The notes under the pieces were generated by a model. The model was given only the letters and a program-made list of their open reading frames with translations. It had not been told where the DNA came from and searched no databases. A DNA stretch of 64,000 nt, from the NCBI RefSeq assembly GCF_030164425.1, contig NZ_JASNJD010000002.1:248001-312000 (forward strand), read 5' to 3'. This document shows, piece by piece, positions 19,605 through 28,859 of the stretch (position 1 is the first letter of the stretch; the number at the start of each line of letters is the position of its first letter). The translations under genes were made by a program, and so were the position numbers. The DNA comes from Pseudodonghicola flavimaris (GTDB lineage Bacteria > Pseudomonadota > Alphaproteobacteria > Rhodobacterales > Rhodobacteraceae).

Positions 19605-20510
19605 ATGTACACCATCGCTGCCCTCTACCACTTCACCCGCTTTGCCGATCCCGCGGCCCTGCGCCCGGCGCTTCTCGACCTTTGCCTTGCGGAAGAGGTC
19701 AAAGGCACGCTGCTGCTGGCCCACGAAGGGATCAACGGCACCATCGCCGGTCCGCGCGCCGGCATCGACGCGGTGCTGACCCATATCCGCGCCCTGCCCG
19801 GTTGCGCCGATCTGGAGTGGAAGGAGGCGCAGAGCGATCATCCCCCCTTCGCCCGCATGAAGGTGCGGCTGAAGAAAGAGATCGTCACCATGGGCCAGCC
19901 CGATGTCGATCCCAAGGCCCGCGTCGGCCATTATGTCGAGCCGGAGGAGTGGAACGATCTGATCCGCAGCCCCGATGTGGCGGTGATCGACACCCGCAAC
20001 GATTACGAGGTCGCCATCGGCACCTTCGAGGGCGCAGTCGATCCCCGGACCGAGAGCTTTCGCGATTTCCCCGCCTGGTGGGAGGCCAACAAGGAACGGT
20101 TCCACAACAAGCGGATCGCGATGTTCTGCACCGGCGGCATCCGCTGCGAGAAATCCACCAATTACCTGCTGGGACAGGGCGTGCCGGAGGTCTATCACCT
20201 CAAGGGCGGCATCCTGCGCTATCTTGAGGAAATGCCGGAAGAGAACAGCACCTGGCAGGGCGAATGTTTCGTCTTCGACAACCGGGTGTCGGTGGGGCAC
20301 GGGCTGAAAGAGGGGCCCTATGATCTCTGCCATGGCTGCCGCCGCCCGATCCTTGAGGAAGACAAGGCCCGCCCGGAATACGAGGCCGGCGTGTCCTGCC
20401 ATCACTGCATCAACGAGACCTCGGAAGAGGACAAGGCGCGGTTCCGCGAGCGGCAGAAACAGATCGCCCTGGCCCAGGCGCGCGGCGAACGGCACCTGGC
20501 GGCGGAGTAA
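19605..20510 (+). CDS. trhO: tRNA uridine(34) hydroxylase, rhodanese-like
   Basis: A 301-residue protein starting at the ATG at 19605 ([13 protein letters not shown]). It has the N-terminal acylphosphatase-like domain with [11 protein letters not shown], a central rhodanese domain whose active loop is [11 protein letters not shown] with the reactive Cys, and C-terminal Cys pairs (CHGC and CHHC) that probably bind zinc. TrhO (YceA) uses oxygen to hydroxylate uridine 34 of tRNAs towards 5-methoxy/carboxymethoxyuridine. It is divergent from pncA with no functional link apparent. Confidence 0.95.
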   Translation: MYTIAALYHFTRFADPAALRPALLDLCLAEEVKGTLLLAHEGINGTIAGPRAGIDAVLTHIRALPGCADLEWKEAQSDHPPFARMKVRLKKEIVTMGQPDVDPKARVGHYVEPEEWNDLIRSPDVAVIDTRNDYEVAIGTFEGAVDPRTESFRDFPAWWEANKERFHNKRIAMFCTGGIRCEKSTNYLLGQGVPEVYHLKGGILRYLEEMPEENSTWQGECFVFDNRVSVGHGLKEGPYDLCHGCRRPILEEDKARPEYEAGVSCHHCINETSEEDKARFRERQKQIALAQARGERHLAAE

Positions 20511-20549
20511 CCCGCCGCCGACCCCTTATTTCGGCCCTTCTTCCGGCCC

Positions 20550-21668
20550 CTATTCCGGATCGTCCTGACCCAGTTTCGGCGCCGACCGGCTCAGGTTCAG
20601 CTCCGCATCGGAGAATTTGAACGGCGAGCGGACGCCCGGCACCCCGTCCAGCTCGATCTGCATGCCGCGCGCGACGACCTGCGGATCGGCCATCACCTCC
20701 GCCATGTTGTTGATCGGACCGGCGGGCACGCCCTCGGCCTCGCAGGCAGCCAGAAGATCGGCCTTGCCGCGTTTCGAGGTCGCCGCCGTCAGCCGTGCGA
20801 TCAAATCGGCGCGATTGGCCAGGCGGTCCTTGTTGTGCAGGAACTCCGGCGCCTCCGCCATCTCGTCCAGCCCAAGGATGCGGCACAGCCGCTGATATTG
20901 CGGGTCGTTGCCGGTGGCGATGATGATATGGCCATCGGCACAGTCGAACACCTGATAGGGCGCGAGGTTCATATGGGCGTTGCCCATCATCCCAGGTGCA
21001 ACCCCGGTGCTGAGATAGTTCATCGCCTGATTGGCGGTGACAGAGACCGCCACATCCAGAAGCGCCATATCCAGATGCTGGCCCTTGCCGGTACGCTCGC
21101 GCTGATAGAGCGCGGCGAGAATACCGGTGACCGAATAGACCCCGGTATAGATATCGGTGATCGCCACGCCGGCCTTCTGCGGCTGGCCGCCCGGTTCGCC
21201 GGTGATCGACATCAGCCCGGACATGCCCTGGATGATGAAATCGTACCCGGCGCGGTGGGCATAGGGCCCGTCCTGACCAAAGCCGGTGATCGAGCAGTAG
21301 ATCAGCCGCGGGTTGACCTCTTTCAGGCTGTCGTAGTCGAGCCCGTATTTCTTCAAGCCCCCCAGCTTGAAGTTCTCGATCAAGATATCGGCGTCGCGCA
21401 CCAGGTCGCGCACCTTCTGCTGCCCCTCTGGGGTCGCGAAATCGGCGATGACCGAGGCCTTGCCCCGGTTGGCGGAATGGAAATAGGCGGCCGAGGTATC
21501 GCCTTCGCGTTCGATGAAAGGCGGGCCCCAGGCGCGGGTATCGTCGCCGCGCGGCGCTTCGACCTTGATCACCTCGGCGCCCAGATCGGACAGAGTCTGA
21601 CCGGCCCAGGGGCCGGCCAGGATACGCGCCAGTTCGACGACTTTCAGACCTTCGAGGGGGGCAGTCAT
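20550..21668 (-). CDS. CaiB/BaiF family CoA-transferase
   Basis: A 372-residue class III CoA-transferase, starting at the ATG at 21668 (MTAPLEGLKVVEL). The RILAGPWAGQTLSDLGAEVIKVE N-terminus, RGKASVIADF, FKLGGLKKYGLDY, YCSITGFGQDGPYAHRAGYDFIIQGMSG and GQHLDMALLDVAV blocks are all typical; the Asp in the last is the expected acyl-enzyme carboxylate. It moves CoA between carboxylates in the cytoplasm; substrates are unknown. The start overlaps the stop of the DsbA-like gene by four bases, an unusual partner for this enzyme. Confidence 0.9.
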   Translation of the reverse strand: MTAPLEGLKVVELARILAGPWAGQTLSDLGAEVIKVEAPRGDDTRAWGPPFIEREGDTSAAYFHSANRGKASVIADFATPEGQQKVRDLVRDADILIENFKLGGLKKYGLDYDSLKEVNPRLIYCSITGFGQDGPYAHRAGYDFIIQGMSGLMSITGEPGGQPQKAGVAITDIYTGVYSVTGILAALYQRERTGKGQHLDMALLDVAVSVTANQAMNYLSTGVAPGMMGNAHMNLAPYQVFDCADGHIIIATGNDPQYQRLCRILGLDEMAEAPEFLHNKDRLANRADLIARLTAATSKRGKADLLAACEAEGVPAGPINNMAEVMADPQVVARGMQIELDGVPGVRSPFKFSDAELNLSRSAPKLGQDDPE

Positions 21669-22339
21669 TGCTTGGCGATCTCCGCCTCGATCAGCGCCTT
21701 CAGATCCTCCCACGGCTGGTTGGTCACCTTCTCGCCGTTGATGACGAAGGTCGGCGTGGCGTCGATCTTATCGGCCTCGGCATGTTCCTGATACCATTTC
21801 ACCAGCGTCTGTGCCTTGGTGCCGTCCTGCAGGCAGGCTTCCAGCGTGTCGTTCTCCAGCCCGGCCAGCCGGCCGATCTTGCGCAGCTCATCGACGATCT
21901 CGGTCGGGCCGCCGGCCCGCACCCAGTCACGCTGGGTCTTGAAGATCAGATCGCTGATGCCGAAGAATTTCTCGGTATCGCCGGAGCAGCGCGCGATCAT
22001 CGATGCCCAGAGCCCGTAACGGTCGAAATAGACTTCGCGGTAGATGAACCGCACCTTGCCGGTGTCGATATATTCCGCCTTCAGCTTCTTGAACGGCCCC
22101 TGTTCGAAGTCGGCGCAATGCGGACAGGTGTAGGAGGCGTATTCGACGATCGTCACCGGCGCGTCTTCGGCCCCCATCGTCATTTCGGCGATGGTGGAGG
22201 TGTCGACCTCGGCCGCTTCCTGGGCGTTCGCGGCGCCGACCAGGAAGGATGCGGGCGCGCGTCCCGGCTGATCGGAGAAAACGAAAGCGCCGGCCATCAT
22301 CAGCGCGGCCGCGGAGAGCGCGGGAACCAGTCGGGTCAT
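21665..22339 (-). CDS. Periplasmic DsbA-like thioredoxin-fold protein
   Basis: A 224-residue protein with a signal peptide (MTRLVPALSAAALMMAGAFV, then a cleavage region near GAANAQEA). A DSBA/thioredoxin_4 domain follows, with the redox motif CPHC in YASYTCPHCADFEQ and the cis-Pro loop in IDATPTFVINGEKV. It probably acts in periplasmic disulfide chemistry. The upstream DUF721 gene and downstream CoA-transferase are on the same strand with almost no spacing. The start at 22339 is chosen because it opens the signal peptide. Confidence 0.92.
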   Translation of the reverse strand: MTRLVPALSAAALMMAGAFVFSDQPGRAPASFLVGAANAQEAAEVDTSTIAEMTMGAEDAPVTIVEYASYTCPHCADFEQGPFKKLKAEYIDTGKVRFIYREVYFDRYGLWASMIARCSGDTEKFFGISDLIFKTQRDWVRAGGPTEIVDELRKIGRLAGLENDTLEACLQDGTKAQTLVKWYQEHAEADKIDATPTFVINGEKVTNQPWEDLKALIEAEIAKQ

Positions 22340-22352
22340 ATGTACCCCTTTC

Positions 22353-22859
22353 TCAATCTTTTTGTTTGGATAGAACGTTGCGGCCCAGACGTTCAAGGGC
22401 CGCCCGCAAGTCTGCATCCCCTACCCCGTCGGCGGCCCGGGCCGCCTCCTGCAGGATTTCGGGCGAAGGTGCGGCGGGGGCTTGCGGCACAGGCGAGGTG
22501 AACTGTGCCTGGCCTTCGGCAAACCCGGTGGGGGCGGTCTGGGTGATGCGCACCCGGCTGATCGCATTATAGCCATAGACCGCATTGACCCGCTCGCGCA
22601 GGCGGTCCTTCTGCATCTCCAGCATCGGGGCCTGGGCGCCGGTGGTCAGAATGGTCAGCGTCGCGCCGAAGCCCTGGCGGCCATAGCCGATCTTCACCGG
22701 GCGGGCGATGCCGGCGATCTCCGGACCGGCGATCTCGGCCCAATGGGTCAGAACCCGGGTCACGGCAAAGCCGCGGCTTTCCCCGGTGCGCCGGATCTGA
22801 TCGTTCAACAGCGTATCGGTCCGTTTGAACCCGCGTGTTGTGGACTGTCGCTGCGCCAT
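22353..22859 (-). CDS. DUF721 (DciA-like) protein
   Basis: A 168-residue cytoplasmic protein. The DUF721 core (about residues 15-110) includes RVLTHWAEIAGPEIAGIARPVKI and TGAQAPMLEMQKDRLRERVN. A Pro/Ala-rich linker and a short C-terminal helix follow. DciA-type DUF721 proteins load the replicative helicase in bacteria lacking DnaC, so a replication role is plausible for this alphaproteobacterium, but sequence alone does not prove it. It leads a three-gene minus-strand run and is divergent from mutY. Confidence 0.85.
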   Translation of the reverse strand: MAQRQSTTRGFKRTDTLLNDQIRRTGESRGFAVTRVLTHWAEIAGPEIAGIARPVKIGYGRQGFGATLTILTTGAQAPMLEMQKDRLRERVNAVYGYNAISRVRITQTAPTGFAEGQAQFTSPVPQAPAAPSPEILQEAARAADGVGDADLRAALERLGRNVLSKQKD

Positions 22860-22941
22860 GCGTGGATTCCATTCTGCCTCGGGCTATTCTATGACCCGCT
22901 TGGCCCAGCGCCAGTGAAACCGCAAGACGGACGAATAAAGA

Positions 22942-24009
22942 TTGCGTGACACCAGTCCCGACCCCGCCCTCTCTGCCACTTTGCTGGAGTGGTACGACCG
23001 CCATGCCCGCGATCTGCCCTGGCGCGTCGCCCCCGCCGCGCGCAGGGCCGGGGTGATGCCCGACCCCTATCGCGTCTGGCTGTCCGAGGTGATGCTGCAG
23101 CAGACGACGGTGGCGGCGGTGCGCGATTATTTTCACCGCTTCACCCGCCGCTGGCCGCGGGTGGAGGCGCTGGCGGCGGCCGAGGATGCCGATGTGATGG
23201 GCGAATGGGCCGGGCTGGGGTATTACGCCCGTGCCCGCAACCTGCTGAAATGCGCCCGCGCGGTCACCGCCGATCATGGCGGGGTCTTCCCCGACGATCA
23301 TGATCGTCTGCTGGCCTTGCCTGGTATCGGCCCCTACACCGCCGCCGCGATTTCCGCCATCGCCTTCGACCGGCCGGAAGTGGTGATGGACGGCAATGTC
23401 GAACGGGTGATGGCGCGGCTGTTCGATATTCACACGCCGCTGCCCGATGCCAAGCCGGCGCTGAAGGCGCGCGCCGCCCAGCTGACACCCCGGACCCGGC
23501 CCGGCGATTACGCCCAAGCGGTGATGGATCTGGGCGCCACCATCTGCAGCCCGAAATCGCCCGCCTGCGGCATCTGCCCCTGGCGCGATCCCTGTCAGGC
23601 CCGCAGCGCCGGCACCGCCCCGGAGCTGCCGAAGAAACAGCCGAAAAAGACCAAGCCCACCCGCCGCGGCATCGCCTATATCGCCGAACGCGCCGATGGC
23701 GCGCTGCTGCTGGAACGCCGCCCCGACAGCGGCCTTCTGGGCGGCATGCTGGGCTGGCCCGGCACCCCATGGGCCGAAACCCCGACGGAAGACGCGCCGC
23801 CCTTCGCCGCCGACTGGCAGGAACTGGAGGCGGAGGTGCGCCATACCTTCACCCATTTCCACCTGATCCTGCGGGTCCGCGCCGCGCGCCTGCCCGATGG
23901 GCCGGTGCCCCCCAGGCTGCACCTGATCGAACGCACGGCTTTCCGCCCGTCGGACCTGCCGACGGTGATGCGCAAGGCCTATGATCTCTGGCGCGGCGGG
24001 GCAGCGTGA
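22942..24009 (+). CDS. mutY: A/G-specific adenine DNA glycosylase
   Basis: A 355-residue protein. The best start is a TTG at 22942, since an in-frame stop lies just upstream and no ATG precedes the conserved WYDRHARDLPWR. Landmarks: SEVMLQQTTVAAV, the helix-hairpin-helix LPGIGPYTAAAI with the catalytic Asp following in VVMDGNVERV, and the iron-sulfur ligands Cys-x6-Cys-x2-Cys-x5-Cys around CSPKSPACGICPWRDPC. A C-terminal NUDIX-like domain reads 8-oxoguanine. It removes adenine mispaired with 8-oxoG. The unusual start codon may lower expression. Confidence 0.96.
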   Translation: MRDTSPDPALSATLLEWYDRHARDLPWRVAPAARRAGVMPDPYRVWLSEVMLQQTTVAAVRDYFHRFTRRWPRVEALAAAEDADVMGEWAGLGYYARARNLLKCARAVTADHGGVFPDDHDRLLALPGIGPYTAAAISAIAFDRPEVVMDGNVERVMARLFDIHTPLPDAKPALKARAAQLTPRTRPGDYAQAVMDLGATICSPKSPACGICPWRDPCQARSAGTAPELPKKQPKKTKPTRRGIAYIAERADGALLLERRPDSGLLGGMLGWPGTPWAETPTEDAPPFAADWQELEAEVRHTFTHFHLILRVRAARLPDGPVPPRLHLIERTAFRPSDLPTVMRKAYDLWRGGAA

Positions 24010-24083
24010 CCCATGGCAATCGCCGGCGAATAGGCTAGACTCGCGGCCCAAGACCTCGTCCATCCGGCAACAGGAGATGCGCG

Positions 24084-25226
24084 ATGATCCCGACCGACAA
24101 GCTCGCCCGCTGGCAGAGCGCGGCGCCCTTCTGGGGCTCGATCCTGCTGATCCCGGTCGCCTGGCTGGGCGGCATCGTCGGCGGCTGGACGGTGGTGCTG
24201 CTGCCGCTGATCACCTGGTATCTGTTCTCCGCCATAGACGCGGTCACCGGTCTCTATCTGGAGAACGCCGATCCCAATGCCCCGCCCGAGGCGCTGCGCT
24301 GGTATCGCTGGCTGACCACCGCCTGGGTGCCGCTGCAGTTTGTCACCCTCTACGGGCTGATCTTCTACGTCACTCACAGCGATCACCTGTCAGTGCTGGA
24401 AAAGGTCGTCCTGTTCTTCGGCATGGGGGTGATCACCGGCACTGTCGGCATAAACTACAGCCACGAGCTGATGCACCAAAAGAACAGGACCGAACGCTTC
24501 CTCGGCGATGTGCTGCTGTCGATGGTGCTCTATTCTCATTTCCGCACCGAACACCTGCTGGTGCATCACTCCTATGTCGGCACCCCGCGCGACGCGGTGA
24601 CCGCACGCTATAACGAAGGGTTTCACCGTTTTTACCCTCGGGTGCTGAAACAGGTCTGGCACTCGGCCTTTCGGGCGGAGAAAGCCCGGCTCGCCCGCAA
24701 GGGCCGGCCCTGGACCGATCCCGCCAACCCCTTCTGGCGCTACTGGGCACTGCAGGCCGCGATGATCGCGCTGGCCGCGGCCCTGGGCGGCTGGGCCGGG
24801 CTCGGGCTGTTCCTGCTGCAGGCCGGGGTGGCGATCTGGCAGCTGGAGCTGGTCAACTACGTCGAACACTACGGGCTGACCCGGAAATACCTGGGCGAGG
24901 GAAAATACGAACACGTGATGCCGCAGCATTCCTGGAACGCGGCGCATCGCGCCACCAACTGGCTGCTGATCAACCTGCAGCGCCACTCCGACCACCATTA
25001 CAAGCCCGACCGGCGGTTCCCGCTGCTGCAGAATTACACCGCCGCCGAGGCGCCGCAGCTGCCCTACGGCTATCCGATCATGACCATGGCGGCGATGGTG
25101 CCGCCGCTCTGGCGGCGGGTGATGAACCCGCGGGTGCGCCACTGGCGGGCGATGTATTACCCCGAAATCACCGACTGGACCCCCTACACCAAGGCCAGGA
25201 ACCCGCTGCCGCGCGGCAGCGTCTAG
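24084..25226 (+). CDS. alkB: Alkane 1-monooxygenase (AlkB-like)
   Basis: A 380-residue integral membrane di-iron hydroxylase. The eight-His signature is complete: HELMH, HLLVHH and LQRHSDHH, plus the AlkB-specific NYVEHYGL. About six helices precede and flank these. It hydroxylates terminal methyls of medium-chain alkanes at the inner membrane with electrons from rubredoxin. No rubredoxin, rubredoxin reductase or alkane regulator lies nearby, so redox partners must come from elsewhere. The ATG at 24084 follows AGGAGATG. Confidence 0.93.
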   Translation: MIPTDKLARWQSAAPFWGSILLIPVAWLGGIVGGWTVVLLPLITWYLFSAIDAVTGLYLENADPNAPPEALRWYRWLTTAWVPLQFVTLYGLIFYVTHSDHLSVLEKVVLFFGMGVITGTVGINYSHELMHQKNRTERFLGDVLLSMVLYSHFRTEHLLVHHSYVGTPRDAVTARYNEGFHRFYPRVLKQVWHSAFRAEKARLARKGRPWTDPANPFWRYWALQAAMIALAAALGGWAGLGLFLLQAGVAIWQLELVNYVEHYGLTRKYLGEGKYEHVMPQHSWNAAHRATNWLLINLQRHSDHHYKPDRRFPLLQNYTAAEAPQLPYGYPIMTMAAMVPPLWRRVMNPRVRHWRAMYYPEITDWTPYTKARNPLPRGSV

Positions 25227-25264
25227 AAAATCGCCCGAACCGCGCGCCATGGTCCACGGAGGGA

Positions 25265-25340
25265 GCCTCCGGCGGGAGTATTTGGGCAGAGAAGAAAAGG
25301 CACCCGCGCGCCCCTTCTTCTCTGAGGAAATACTCCGGGG
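25265..25340. repeat. Inverted pair of the dispersed intergenic repeat (copies 3 and 4)
   Basis: Copy 3 (25265-25299) reads on the plus strand through GGGAGTATTTGGGCAGAG. Copy 4 (25313-25340) is its inverse, with CTTCTTCTCTGAGG and AAATACTCC. The arms can form a long hairpin between two convergent genes, suggesting a role in bidirectional termination. Confidence 0.75.
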
Positions 25341-25355
25341 GGCGGCCGCAGGCCC

Positions 25356-25372
25356 GGGGGGCAGCGCCCCCC
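25356..25372. terminator. GC-rich hairpin between convergent genes
   Basis: GGGGGGC-AGC-GCCCCCC is a perfect 7-bp stem overlapping the stop codon of the cyclase gene. It lacks a U tract in either direction, so termination activity is uncertain. Confidence 0.4.
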
Positions 25373-26778
25373 TAATAAAGCGCCCAGATCGTCAGCGGAA
25401 TCTCCAGCCCCCGCACCGGCTGGTCCGGCAGCCGGGTGAAGCCCTCGAGCGCGCTGTCGACGCCGTTGGCGGCGCCCGAGGTCTGGTCCAGCACCCGGTC
25501 GCGCAGCGCATCGCTGATGATCAGCCGTGCCGACAGCGGCCGCGTCATCGCCTCCAGCCGGCTGGCGACATTCACCGCAGTGCCGATTACCGCGAATTCC
25601 AGACGGTCGTTGCCGATATCGCCCAGCACCGCCGTGCCGTAATGCACCCCGATGCCGGCGTGGATTTCCGGCTCGCCAAAGCGCTGGCGCAACCGGTTCC
25701 AGCGGTCCATCGCCCCGATCATGGCGCGGGCGCAATCCAGCGCATTGGCGGCCTCGCAGCCATCGGCAACCGGGGTGCCGAAGGTCGCCATCAGCCCATC
25801 GCCCAGATATTTGTCCAGCGTACCGCCATGGCGGAACACCTCGCGTTCCATCCGGGCGTGAAATTCGCGCAACACGCCGATCACCTCATAGGGGTCGCGG
25901 TCGGCGGCGAAGCCGGTGAAATTCACGATATCGATGAACAGCACCGCGATATCCTGCCGCCGCACCTGTTTCAGCGGCTCGTCGTTCTGCGACAGCTCCT
26001 CCACCACATTGGGCGAGAAATAGCGTGAAAGATTGGCACGTTCGCGCTCCAGCCCGGCATTGTCCAGCAGCAGCCGGTCGAACCGCCGCGCCGAAAACCC
26101 GAGGGTCACCGCCACGATGAGAAACACCACCACCTCCTGCAGCCGCAGCCGGAAGTGAAACGCATTCGGGTCGAGCCGCGCCGCCAGTTCCGGATCGGCG
26201 CCGAAGGCGGCCTGGGCGGCCTCGGTCAGCCCGGGATAGGGGGTGGCGACCGCCCAGGCCACCGCCAGCGCCAGCCCCCAGAGCGCGCCGGTCCAGACCC
26301 CCATGGCGATCACCGTGCGCCAGGAAAACGCCAGGGTGCCGGCGGCGAGGATGATGAAGAAATACAGGAAATTGTCGTACCAATACTGCATCGCCAGCGG
26401 CTGCGTTTCGTCGCTGAGCGGGTTCGGCACCACCATGCCGATGGTCATCAGCGTCAGATCGGCGAGGATCAGGGCCATTTCCAGCCGCGACTGGCCGACG
26501 CGGCCGACGCGGTGCAGCAGCCAGCCGTTCAGCACCAGCAGCGCCAGAATCGCGTGATAGAACACCACGTCCCAATGCGGATTGATGATCACCACGAAGA
26601 CCCCGAGCAGCGGCATGGTGATCCAGCGCATCCGCACCGCCAGTTCCAGCCCCTCGCGCTTGTGCCGTTCCAGCGCCGCCTCGGCGTATTTCGTCTGCGG
26701 CATCGGATGATCCCGAAACCGCCGTGCGCGGGGGGCGCTGGCGTGGTCAGAGGCGGCTTGGCCTGCGGGCTCGCTCAT
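25372..26778 (-). CDS. Membrane-anchored class III adenylate/guanylate cyclase
   Basis: A 468-residue protein. About six hydrophobic segments in residues 50-250 form an integral membrane domain. A short coiled linker (LERERANLSRYFSPNVVEELS) leads to a class III cyclase catalytic domain (about 275-450). Metal-binding Asp residues are in VLFIDIVNFTGF and LDKYLGDGLMATFG, and the transition-state Asn and Arg in AVNVASRLEAM, so the site looks active. The Lys of LDKYLGDG favours ATP, but ATP versus GTP cannot be fixed by eye. The membrane part may sense a ligand or membrane state. Confidence 0.92.
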   Translation of the reverse strand: MSEPAGQAASDHASAPRARRFRDHPMPQTKYAEAALERHKREGLELAVRMRWITMPLLGVFVVIINPHWDVVFYHAILALLVLNGWLLHRVGRVGQSRLEMALILADLTLMTIGMVVPNPLSDETQPLAMQYWYDNFLYFFIILAAGTLAFSWRTVIAMGVWTGALWGLALAVAWAVATPYPGLTEAAQAAFGADPELAARLDPNAFHFRLRLQEVVVFLIVAVTLGFSARRFDRLLLDNAGLERERANLSRYFSPNVVEELSQNDEPLKQVRRQDIAVLFIDIVNFTGFAADRDPYEVIGVLREFHARMEREVFRHGGTLDKYLGDGLMATFGTPVADGCEAANALDCARAMIGAMDRWNRLRQRFGEPEIHAGIGVHYGTAVLGDIGNDRLEFAVIGTAVNVASRLEAMTRPLSARLIISDALRDRVLDQTSGAANGVDSALEGFTRLPDQPVRGLEIPLTIWALY

Positions 26779-26883
26779 CGGCCGGATGTCCTGTCATCGT
26801 GCGGGGCACAGTCGGCTGCCTTCCTAACGCCGCACCGGCGGAGAGGCAAAACCAACCTGCTGCGGCCAAAGGTGGCGCCACGC

Positions 26884-26912
26884 AAAAAGAGCCCCGCCAC
26901 AGGGGGCGGGGC
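26884..26912 (-). terminator. Rho-independent terminator of ccrM
   Basis: On the minus strand an 8-bp stem GCCCCGCC/GGCGGGGC with a 6-base loop is followed by TCTTTTTG. It lies 62 bases beyond the ccrM stop. Confidence 0.85.
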
Positions 26913-26973
26913 CAGGTCAGTGTCCCGCTGTGGACAGCAGGACACCGGCGGTCGTTCGGAAAAGCGAATGCGG

Positions 26974-28089
<1,116 letters not shown>

Positions 28090-28134
28090 TCATGAACGGC
28101 GCGTTTTTCGCGCTCGCATATTAGCAGTAAAAAT

Positions 28135-28173
28135 GAGTCAATCCCGATTCGCCGTCAATTTCTTTTTTGAATC
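28135..28173. promoter_or_regulatory. Cluster of three GANTC sites in the ccrM leader
   Basis: GAGTC (28135-28139), GATTC (28146-28150) and GAATC (28169-28173) fall within 39 bases of the rnhB-ccrM gap. The first overlaps a minus-strand TTGACT that resembles a -35 element. In Caulobacter, GANTC methylation near the ccrM promoter controls its transcription; the same feedback is inferred here. Confidence 0.65.
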
Positions 28174-28804
28174 AGTCACTTACTGATTTATCTTGATACA
28201 AGATGTTGTGTACCGGCCTGAAGGAACGCCTATGATGTGGGGTTATCCCCAGATTTCGCAGCGCGTTTTTGTGGCTGACAGAGGGGTAACCGGCGTTGGT
28301 CTCCCAGCCGTAGCCAGGATACTGTTGCGCCAAATCCACCATCAGCCGGTCACGGCAGGTTTTGGCGATGATCGAGGCCGCCGAAATCGACACGGAAATC
28401 GCGTCGCCCTTGATCACGGCGCGGGCCGGCAGGGTCAGGTCGCGGGGAATCAGATTGCCGTCGATCAGCAGGTAGTCGGGCGGCGGGTCCAGCGCCGCGA
28501 CCGCCCGTTCCATCGCCAGATGGCTGGCGCGCAGGATGTTGATCTCGTCGATCTCCTCGACACTGGCATGGGCCACGGCGACCTCGGCGCAGGCGCGCAG
28601 GCTCTGCTCCAGCGCATCGCGGCGGCGCGCGGTCAGCTTCTTGGAATCGTTCAGGCCTTCGGGAATCGCCGCGGGGTCCAGGATGACGGCGGCGGCGGTC
28701 ACCGGCCCGGCGATGGGGCCGCGGCCGACCTCGTCGACACCGGCGATGCGCAGGAAGCCCTGCGCGCGCAGCTCTTCCTCCAGGTGATAATCAGGCGTGC
28801 TCAT
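28172..28804 (-). CDS. rnhB: Ribonuclease HII
   Basis: A 210-residue protein. The catalytic block IAGVDEVGRGPIAGPVTAAAVIL, LNDSKKLTARRRD, LLIDGN and ISAASIIAKTCRDRLM all match RNase HII, with the acidic metal ligands present. It nicks DNA at misincorporated ribonucleotides and trims RNA-DNA hybrids. The gene precedes ccrM on the same strand with a 91-base gap; its stop codon overlaps one of the GANTC sites of the ccrM leader. Confidence 0.97.
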   Translation of the reverse strand: MSTPDYHLEEELRAQGFLRIAGVDEVGRGPIAGPVTAAAVILDPAAIPEGLNDSKKLTARRRDALEQSLRACAEVAVAHASVEEIDEINILRASHLAMERAVAALDPPPDYLLIDGNLIPRDLTLPARAVIKGDAISVSISAASIIAKTCRDRLMVDLAQQYPGYGWETNAGYPSVSHKNALRNLGITPHHRRSFRPVHNILYQDKSVSD

Positions 28805-28859
28805 GAACCGTTGCTGCCCCGGCAGCCGGGGCAGCGCAAGGGGGAAGGCAGTCCCAGCC

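Noticed and set aside
24084-25226. Fatty acid desaturase instead of alkane monooxygenase
   Set aside because: The NYVEHYGL signature next to the last His box is specific to AlkB-type hydroxylases.
25227-25371. Insertion-sequence end or transposon remnant between the alkane monooxygenase and cyclase genes
   Set aside because: The inverted arms are copies of a short dispersed intergenic motif, with no transposase fragment or target duplication.
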